A stretch of 12,892 bases of DNA from Chloroflexota bacterium (GTDB taxonomy: Bacteria; Chloroflexota; Anaerolineae; UBA3071). Position 1 is the first letter of the stretch, and each line of letters starts with the position of its first letter. Made by a program: the position numbers and the translations under genes. Below, one piece after another: positions 1 through 5,576 of this stretch. The notes beneath the pieces were generated by a model. That model searched no databases, was not told where the DNA came from, and was given only the letters and a program-made list of their open reading frames with translations. The stretch spans positions 1 to 12,892 of the forward strand of contig JACNHM010000243.1 of assembly GCA_014383605.1 (NCBI GenBank), in the 5' to 3' direction.

Positions 1-12
1 CATCCCTGTTCT

Positions 13-906
<894 letters not shown>

Positions 907-941
907 GAAACTCTCCTGAAATGGTTGTCGGTATCAGAACA

Positions 942-1226
942 CTACTTGCTCGGCGTCACGTGCACGCTGGCGCCGATAGCGCCTTCGGGCAGTTGGAAGG
1001 TGATCACCCTGCCGCCCTCCAGCTCCAGCTCCCAGGTGGAAGACTGGGCAAAGGCCTGCGGCTGGCACACGGCGCTGTCCGGCGTGGACGCGGGCACCAC
1101 GAGGGTCACTTTGCCGCCCTTGACTTCCAGCTCCACGGCGTCGTAGCCCTCCCGCTGGCGATGGGTACCTTCCCTCTCCATGCTGGGCTCGCCGATGAAG
1201 GACTCACGCAGATTCCAGCGTTTCAT
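942..1226 (-). CDS. 94-residue protein of unknown function between acsE and folD
   Basis: I do not recognise this protein. The ATG at 1226 is chosen because AAGAGGCGG lies just upstream, and because any further upstream extension would only translate the 8-bp intergenic repeat. The N-terminal 30 residues are polar and charged. The rest is predicted beta-rich and contains two similar strands-and-turn units: AVELEVKGGKVTLVVP (30-45) and TWELELEGGRVITFQLP (64-80). There is a single cysteine (C54) and no signal peptide or membrane segment. It ends 35 bp before folD and is separated from acsE by a repeat array. Position suggests co-transcription with one-carbon genes, but function is unknown. The regular codon pattern, ribosome site and internal duplication argue that it is a real gene. 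Confidence 0.72.
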   Translation of the reverse strand: MKRWNLRESFIGEPSMEREGTHRQREGYDAVELEVKGGKVTLVVPASTPDSAVCQPQAFAQSSTWELELEGGRVITFQLPEGAIGASVHVTPSK

Positions 1227-1240
1227 GTTTCCGCCTCTTG

Positions 1241-1346
1241 ACTGGTAGATCGGTAGATTGGGAAACTGGTAACTTGGTACACTGGTGGATTGGCCAGGCA
1301 CTTGCTCGACTAATCTACCAATCTACCAATGTACCAATCTACCAAT
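1241..1346. repeat. Inverted array of 8-bp TGGTAGAT-type repeats
   Basis: The left part (1243-1293) is a run of 8-bp units of the form TGGTAGAT, TGGTAACT, TGGTACAC and TGGTGGAT. After a short unrelated stretch (about 1294-1312), the complementary orientation appears as ATCTACCA / ACCAATGT units up to 1346. The two arms can pair imperfectly, so this can form a cruciform or an RNA hairpin in the acsE to 94-aa gene junction. The same unit family recurs at 2298-2353 and 12784-12892. No gene is present here. Confidence 0.85.
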
Positions 1347-1351
1347 CCTCG

Positions 1352-2275
1352 TCACACCCGCAGATACGAATCGGTGTAGATCACTTTGTTGAGCAGGACT
1401 TGCACCGTCTTCCAGACGCCCACCTGCTCGGGATCGTCGAAGTCCACGTCCTCCGGCTGCAACTCTTCCATAGCCTCCACCCGGTCACGCAGCTTGACCA
1501 ACAGCCGGCCCAGCGCGGCGCTCTCATCCCGCTCCTCGACGATGCGGATCCACTCCATCAGCTCCCGGTCAAGAGGATCGGCGATGACCATGTCCACGCC
1601 GACACCCATCAGCATCACCATGTAAATCTGGTTGAGCAGCGGGCGCATCTCGTGGGGGACGGCGTTGGAGACGTTGGACAGGCCAGCGTTGGTCAATGGG
1701 GGCGGATCCCAGGCGAACTTGAGCATGCGCACGGCCTCGATGCACTCCGGGCAGTATTCCTGGCAGCCGGAGACGGTCAGCGCCAGCGGATCAATGATCA
1801 GGTCGGGGATGGGGAAGTCAATCTCCAGCATGTGCGGGATCAGCTTCTCCAGCGCGATGCTCACCCGCTCGTCGGCGCCCACGGGGATCATGCCCTCGGC
1901 CATAGTCAAGGCGATCAGGCGGGTGTTGAACTTCTTGGCCACGGCGGGCACGGTCAGCAACCGCTCCTCCCGGGCGTCGGTGGAGTTGATAATGGGCTGC
2001 GCCTTGGTCACCGTCTCACAGGCGGCCTCGATGGCCGCCAGGTTGGTGGTGTCGAAGACCAACGGCACGTCCACGACCTCCTCGACGACCTCTACCAGCC
2101 AGGGCAGGATCTCGTGCCCGCGCTTCTTCTGCGGGCCAATGTTGAGGTCAATGGCGCTGGCGCCGGCCTCCACCATCTGCACGGCCATGTCCTGAAAGAA
2201 CCTGGCGTCTTTCTCGGCAATGGCCGTCTTGACTTTGGGGGAGATGATATGGATGTTTTCGCCTATGATATACAC
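1352..2275 (-). CDS. acsE: Methyltetrahydrofolate:CoFeSP methyltransferase
   Basis: AcsE transfers the methyl group of 5-methyl-THF to Co(I) of the corrinoid iron-sulfur protein, linking the methyl and carbonyl branches. The 307 residues form a pterin-binding TIM barrel: IGENIHI near the N-terminus, AIDLNIGP at 41-48, VFDTTN with D75, INST with N97, IIDPLA with D162, and LSNVSN with N201. These fall where, as I recall, the Moorella enzyme has its pterin-contacting Asp/Asn residues. The start is GTG (2275), 9 nt after a clear AAGGAGG. Two oddities: a Cys cluster C171-x3-C175-x2-C178 after the IDPLA strand, and an acidic insertion of roughly 40 residues (about 245-290) before the conserved end NKVIYTDSYL. 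That makes it longer than the ~262-residue Moorella protein. It is flanked by repeat arrays on both sides and follows the nickel ATPase gene. Confidence 0.94.
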   Translation of the reverse strand: MYIIGENIHIISPKVKTAIAEKDARFFQDMAVQMVEAGASAIDLNIGPQKKRGHEILPWLVEVVEEVVDVPLVFDTTNLAAIEAACETVTKAQPIINSTDAREERLLTVPAVAKKFNTRLIALTMAEGMIPVGADERVSIALEKLIPHMLEIDFPIPDLIIDPLALTVSGCQEYCPECIEAVRMLKFAWDPPPLTNAGLSNVSNAVPHEMRPLLNQIYMVMLMGVGVDMVIADPLDRELMEWIRIVEERDESAALGRLLVKLRDRVEAMEELQPEDVDFDDPEQVGVWKTVQVLLNKVIYTDSYLRV

Positions 2276-2297
2276 CCTGAATTGCCTCCTTAAGGCT

Positions 2298-2353
2298 CTA
2301 CCAATGTACCAACCTACCAGTGTACCAACCTACCAACCTACCAATGTACCAGC
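2298..2353. repeat. Direct array of 8-bp CTACCAAT/GTACCAAC repeats
   Basis: About seven degenerate 8-bp units (ctaccaat, gtaccaac, ctaccagt, gtaccaac, ctaccaac, ctaccaat, gtaccagc) fill the junction between the nickel ATPase gene and acsE. The array abuts the TAA stop of the upstream gene at 2354-2356 and ends about 7 nt before the AAGGAGG of acsE, so it occupies nearly the whole spacer. Unlike the other two arrays it has a single orientation. Confidence 0.85.
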
Positions 2354-3139
2354 TTACCCCTCCGCCAATATCCTCCGGCCCATCTCGCAAACGGCCTGGT
2401 AAACTGCTGTCTCCGCTGGCAGTTCCACCAGAGGCCGGCCGGTGAATTCAAACTCCGCCAGTGTCGGATCATCCGGCGTCGTGCCCAGCAGCGTCAGCCC
2501 CGTCCGCTCCACCGCTTCGGCCAGAGGCGGGGGTATTTCGCCTCCCCGCAGCCGGTTGATGACGAGGTAGACCTGGCCTACGGCGATGTCCAGTTCGGGC
2601 ACCATGGCCGCCATGTGCTGCACGGCCACGAGGCCCCGCTGCGTGGGATCGGTCACCAGGAGCAAGACATCCACGTCGCGGGTGGTGCGGCGGCTGAGAT
2701 GCTCCATGCCGGCCTCATTGTCAATCACCACGTAGTCGTAATTGCCGGTCAACCGATCCACGATCACGCGCAGCATCTGGTTGGCGGCGCAGTAACAGCC
2801 GAGCCCTTCCGGGCGACCCATGGCCAGCAAGTCCACCTGGTCGTCCTCGACCAACGCCATCTGGATCTGATAGTCCAGGTAGTCCTGCTTGCTCAGCCCG
2901 CCGGGCATCGCACCAGCCAGCGCGCCGCTGGACTGCACCAGTTGCGCCATGTCCTCGCGGATGCCCCCCACGGTCTCCTCCAGCTCCATTCCCAACACCA
3001 GGTTGAGGTTGCTGGAAGGATCGGCGTCAATGGCCAGGATGGAGCCATCGCTCCACTCCGTCAGGTAACGGATCAGCAGCGCGGCCGTAGTCGTCTTGCC
3101 GGTGCCACCTTTGCCGGCCAGCGCAATCGTAGTCGTCAT
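2354..3139 (-). CDS. cooC: CooC/AcsF-type nickel-insertion ATPase (CODH/ACS maturation)
   Basis: This is a SIMIBI-class MinD-like ATPase that assists nickel insertion into CODH or acetyl-CoA synthase. The 261 residues show a deviant Walker A, GKGGTGKTT at 9-17 (signature Lys10, P-loop Lys15). They also show AIDADPSSNL at 36-45, the nickel-binding CxC motif C115-Y-C117 characteristic of CooC, and VIDNEAGMEHLSRR at 138-151. VINRLRG at 193-199 is the usual base-recognition region. ATG at 3139 overlaps the stop of the 53-aa gene (ATGA), implying translational coupling. Whether it serves CODH (CooC) or ACS (AcsF) cannot be told from the sequence. Its location with acsE and the ACS fusion, and the absence of a CODH gene here, make an AcsF-like role reasonable. 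No nuclease, membrane or extra domain is seen. Confidence 0.93.
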   Translation of the reverse strand: MTTTIALAGKGGTGKTTTAALLIRYLTEWSDGSILAIDADPSSNLNLVLGMELEETVGGIREDMAQLVQSSGALAGAMPGGLSKQDYLDYQIQMALVEDDQVDLLAMGRPEGLGCYCAANQMLRVIVDRLTGNYDYVVIDNEAGMEHLSRRTTRDVDVLLLVTDPTQRGLVAVQHMAAMVPELDIAVGQVYLVINRLRGGEIPPPLAEAVERTGLTLLGTTPDDPTLAEFEFTGRPLVELPAETAVYQAVCEMGRRILAEG

Positions 3140-3297
3140 TCCTCAGCGCCCCAATACCAGGCAATGGCCGCGGAAAGGCCACTGGCAAGACCCAACAGCG
3201 CGCCAATACCCGCGCCCCAACCTATGATGTAGAAGAAGCCCGCGCCGATCAGCGCGCCAGCAGCGGCGGAAATCGCCACCACGCGAGCTCGGCTCAT
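3136..3297 (-). CDS. 53-residue glycine-rich membrane protein coupled to cooC
   Basis: This small gene was found by reading the minus strand directly. It starts MSRARVVAIS and ends AWYWGAEE. The ATG at 3297 is preceded by an AGGGGGG ribosome site. The TGA stop shares bases with the cooC start (ATGA), a strong sign of a real, translationally coupled gene. Two hydrophobic stretches (about 6-26 and 29-48) rich in Gly and Ala, with GxxxG-like spacing, suggest a tight membrane helical hairpin. The N-terminus is positive (R3, R5) and the C-terminus acidic, consistent with both ends in the cytosol. I do not recognise the family. Because it is fused by overlap to a nickel chaperone gene, a role in membrane association or metal supply is possible but is only inference. 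Confidence 0.72.
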   Translation of the reverse strand: MSRARVVAISAAAGALIGAGFFYIIGWGAGIGALLGLASGLSAAIAWYWGAEE

Positions 3298-3318
3298 GAT
3301 CCCCCCTAATCCAGAGCA

Positions 3319-3342
3319 GGGCAGCAGGCTGGCCCGCTGCCC
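3319..3342 (-). promoter_or_regulatory. Hairpin in the leader of the 53-aa/cooC genes
   Basis: GGGCAGC (3319-3325) and GCTGCCC (3336-3342) form a perfect 7-bp stem with a 10-nt loop, between the HhH gene and the 53-aa gene. On the transcribed strand no U-tract follows, so it is not a standard intrinsic terminator. If the -10 element at 3352-3360 is used, the hairpin sits at the very 5' end of that transcript and could stabilise it. Confidence 0.4.
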
Positions 3343-3351
3343 CGCCGTCTT

Positions 3352-3360
3352 ATTATATCA
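3352..3360 (-). promoter_or_regulatory. Candidate extended -10 promoter for the 53-aa/cooC/acsE genes
   Basis: Read on the minus strand the sequence is TGATATAAT, a perfect match to the extended -10 element TGnTATAAT, located about 55 nt upstream of the 53-aa gene start. No good -35 hexamer lies 16-18 bp upstream, which is tolerated in extended -10 promoters. The motif is conspicuous in otherwise GC-rich sequence. It would give the maturation and methyl-transfer genes their own transcript. Confidence 0.4.
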
Positions 3361-3377
3361 TTCCGGTTTTTGACCGC

Positions 3378-4130
3378 CTAGCTGGCCACCAGTTTCTTGG
3401 CCTGCCCTATCCAGTCATCGTGTGTGATGCGATCCACAGACTGTTCTGTGATGGCAGCCAGTTCCTCAGGTGCGGCCGCAGCCAGTTGGGCAAAGGTAGT
3501 GATGCCAGACTCTCGTAGCCGCACACGGAAAACAGGACCAATGCCCACGATCTCAGCCACGTCATCCTCGGCAACGACAGTCGTCACCACCGGCGGAGCA
3601 GGGGTCTCCAGTTCCGCCATCTGGCGAGCTGCCTCTCCCAGGGCCTTGTCCAGAGTTTCCTTGGCTCGGATCCGAGCCTCGTCAGCCACAGCGGCTACCT
3701 CCTCTACGGCGGGCACTTCTTCCACCACAACCGTTTCGGTCGCCACCACCTTTGCCTCAAGTGCTTTTTTTGCTTCGAGGGCCTTCGTCACTCCCTCAGC
3801 CGCGGCCGTGCTGATCTCGCTAACCGAGAACCGCTCCTCCAGCGTCGCCAGCCGTGAGGACAGCCCTCGGGTATTCTCTTCTGTCACCAACTGTACCCAC
3901 ACGAGGTCTGCCAGGCCCCAGAAGATGATGAAGTAGAACACGCCGCCGATGAGAGCGAGAATGCCGCCGCCCCGCCCCAACCATCTGAGCAAATCGGCCA
4001 AGGCTCCCTCGCCACCAGCTCCAAGCCTGAAGGCCAATATGGCTCCCACAATGGCTGCGATGGCCAGGATCACGGCGATGACCCTGAGCGCCCATATGAC
4101 AAAACGCAGAAAGTTGAACTTCTTCTTCAC
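3378..4130 (-). CDS. Two-helix membrane protein with coiled coil and C-terminal helix-hairpin-helix domain
   Basis: I do not recognise a specific function. With GTG at 4130 the product is 250 residues: a basic N-terminus (KKKFNFLR), hydrophobic segments at about 9-33 and 55-80, and a polar helical region at 82-130 with heptad-like LATLEERF and an EAKKALEAK repeat. A low-complexity Val/Glu/Ala stretch follows (130-188). The end is a helix-hairpin-helix-like fold at 190-246 (IVGIGPVFRVRLRESGITTF, then AAAAPEELAAI). That last domain resembles the HhH modules often annotated as DUF4332 or flap-endonuclease-like; such modules can bind DNA or protein. The start is chosen for GGAGGAGGT exactly 6 nt upstream. 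A second in-frame GTG at 4172, 6 nt after GGGAGG, would add 14 residues. It lies between a lipoprotein gene and the nickel ATPase genes. Confidence 0.8.
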   Translation of the reverse strand: MKKKFNFLRFVIWALRVIAVILAIAAIVGAILAFRLGAGGEGALADLLRWLGRGGGILALIGGVFYFIIFWGLADLVWVQLVTEENTRGLSSRLATLEERFSVSEISTAAAEGVTKALEAKKALEAKVVATETVVVEEVPAVEEVAAVADEARIRAKETLDKALGEAARQMAELETPAPPVVTTVVAEDDVAEIVGIGPVFRVRLRESGITTFAQLAAAAPEELAAITEQSVDRITHDDWIGQAKKLVAS

Positions 4131-4136
4131 GGAATA

Positions 4137-4145
4137 ACCTCCTCC
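4137..4145 (-). promoter_or_regulatory. Strong Shine-Dalgarno deciding the HhH gene start
   Basis: On the minus strand this is GGAGGAGGT, followed by 6 nt and then GTG at 4130-4128. It is the best ribosome site in this stretch and supports the shorter start. A competing GGGAGGT (4178-4184) precedes the in-frame GTG at 4172-4170, so two initiation sites are possible. Confidence 0.6.
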
Positions 4146-4210
4146 TCTCTTGCCAAACATGCCCTCTGACACGACACACCTCCCTTTCTCTGAGCATCTG
4201 CGCGTCATTT

Positions 4211-4257
4211 CTCCGGAGGGCTGTCTGTCCTGTACCGGACACGCCAACCCTCCGGAG
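4211..4257. repeat. Nested inverted repeat upstream of the HhH gene
   Basis: CTCCGGAGGG (4211-4220) and CCCTCCGGAG (4248-4257) are perfect 10-bp inverted copies. Inside the loop TGTCC (4226-4230) and GGACA (4237-4241) form a second stem. Neither side has a T-run, so this looks more like a structured leader or a binding site than a terminator. It lies 81 bp before the chosen HhH start. Confidence 0.55.
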
Positions 4258-4331
4258 GACGCGCACTGCCGTTCCGTCCGAGCGGTCTCTCCAGTTCAGA
4301 CGGCCACAACGGTGTGGATGCTCTGCCCAGG

Positions 4332-4382
4332 GTAAACCGACGGCGGTTTACTGTCACGCAGTGGAATCGAGGTCATCCACTG
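4332..4382. repeat. Two adjacent dyads after the lipoprotein gene
   Basis: GTAAACCG (4332-4339) pairs with CGGTTTAC (4344-4351) around a 4-nt loop. CAGTGGA (4359-4365) pairs with TCCACTG (4376-4382) around 10 nt. They lie 38-88 nt beyond the lipoprotein stop on the transcribed strand. They may act as a 3' end or mRNA-stabilising structure. No U-tract is present, so an intrinsic terminator call is weak. The rest of the spacer between the two genes shows no further gene. Confidence 0.45.
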
Positions 4383-4419
4383 ACGCTTCGTGCTGCCGCG
4401 TCTGGTTACCAGCCGCTAC

Positions 4420-5376
4420 CTACAGGAAATGGATGACCACCAGGACATCCGAGTTGCCGAACTGCTGCACCAGCTCCCGTATCATGTTCACGAAGTCCGC
4501 GTTGGGGACCCAGCTGGAAGCGTTCATGGCGGCGTAGATGTCCACGGCGTTGTTCAGATGCTCTTTGCTCCAGGCCACGTTGGGCAAGGGCTGATCATTG
4601 ACGAAGAGGAACAGGCCATCGCCGCGTGTCTGCAGAGCGATCTTCCCAACACCAGATTGCTTCAGTTGAGCAATGTACCCCGGATGGAGTTGGCCTGGGG
4701 TATACCCCATCATCGGCTGCAGCATATCCGCCGACATCCCCAACACGGAGGGCACGCCGTTGGCGTCGTAGGCGATCTCCAGGTTCACCTCGGCAGCGGG
4801 ATCAGCGATCTCCGCCGCAGCGGTGGTCTCCATCAAGCTACCCTTGGCATCCCGATAGGGGATGGCTGCCGCGCCATCGCCCAGAGGCATCTGCACCACG
4901 ATGTCCAAGCCGATGTGCCGCAGGATGGGCAGTAACCGCTTGATCACACCAGAGCTGGGGTAGAAGACCTCCACCATCTCCGCCGCGCGGCCCACGCTCT
5001 CGCCATCCCACGCCAGGTACGGCGTCGCCTTGCCGTTGACGTAGGCGAAGATGCCCTTGCCGTTATGGACGAGCTCAACGTGCTGCAGATTGCTGTTCTG
5101 CACCCAATCCATGTAGAAGGCGGGGATCTTGACCATGCTCAAGTCGGTGTTGAACCACGACTCGATCTGGGAGGCCCTGAGGCCAAAGAGCGCTGGTTCT
5201 CCTTCGCCCTCCCCGTTCTCCACATACTGCACGTACATGCGCGGCAGTTTGAGGGTGAACGTGTCAAAGCTGGCGACCTCTTCCAGCACCGCCTGGGCAC
5301 TGGGGGGAGACCCACAACCTGTGAGCAGACCCAACAGAGCCACTACCATCAATAAAGGAACAATTCTGCGAAGCAT
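4420..5376 (-). CDS. Lipoprotein of unknown function with internal duplication
   Basis: The 318-residue product begins with a typical lipoprotein signal: positive MLRR, a hydrophobic core, then lipobox L18-T-G-C21. The mature protein should therefore be anchored outside the cytoplasmic membrane through Cys21. I do not recognise the family. Two halves are clearly related: residues about 87-165 contain KGIFAYVNGKATPYLAWDGE, and residues about 234-318 contain DGLFLFVNDQPLPNVAWSKE. The shared pattern is G-x-F-x-x-V-N-x-x-x-x-P-x-x-A-W followed by an amphipathic helix. No metal-binding cysteines or enzyme motifs are seen beyond the lipobox. The ATG is preceded by AGGAGGT at a good distance. It sits 200 bp downstream of acsV, a spacer with only a small GCCCT/AGGGC hairpin (5410-5423). 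It may belong to a separate transcription unit inserted in the cluster. Confidence 0.85.
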   Translation of the reverse strand: MLRRIVPLLMVVALLGLLTGCGSPPSAQAVLEEVASFDTFTLKLPRMYVQYVENGEGEGEPALFGLRASQIESWFNTDLSMVKIPAFYMDWVQNSNLQHVELVHNGKGIFAYVNGKATPYLAWDGESVGRAAEMVEVFYPSSGVIKRLLPILRHIGLDIVVQMPLGDGAAAIPYRDAKGSLMETTAAAEIADPAAEVNLEIAYDANGVPSVLGMSADMLQPMMGYTPGQLHPGYIAQLKQSGVGKIALQTRGDGLFLFVNDQPLPNVAWSKEHLNNAVDIYAAMNASSWVPNADFVNMIRELVQQFGNSDVLVVIHFL

Positions 5377-5576
5377 GACATACCTCCTGGAATCTTGAGC
5401 TAGCTCTATGCCCTAGTCAGGGCTTTTCCTTTCGAACTGCCGATAGCCGAGCATCGGACGGCATCTGCGGAGTGTCACACCATCTCTCGTCGCCCCGAGT
5501 CCGAGACACCCCCCAAGGCTCGTACAGATTCTACGTCGTTATGTCGCCCAAACCACCTCCCTTCCTGTCCACTCAG

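Noticed and set aside
1..3. CAT at the window edge as an ATG start of another minus-strand gene after folD
   Set aside because: Only three bases are visible, so no gene can be supported, though the spacing after folD would fit.
1227..1301. Longer N-terminus for the 94-aa protein starting at GTG 1301
   Set aside because: The extra residues only translate the 8-bp intergenic repeat, and a ribosome site lies directly before the ATG at 1226.
3820..4266. 148-codon minus frame overlapping the HhH gene
   Set aside because: It is Arg/His-rich shadow coding in another frame without a recognisable domain. The overlapping frame has membrane helices, an HhH domain and a strong ribosome site.
5410..5423. 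GCCCT/AGGGC hairpin upstream of the lipoprotein as a terminator for acsV
   Set aside because: The stem is only 5 bp, it lies 150 nt from the acsV stop, and on the transcribed strand it is not followed by a U-tract.
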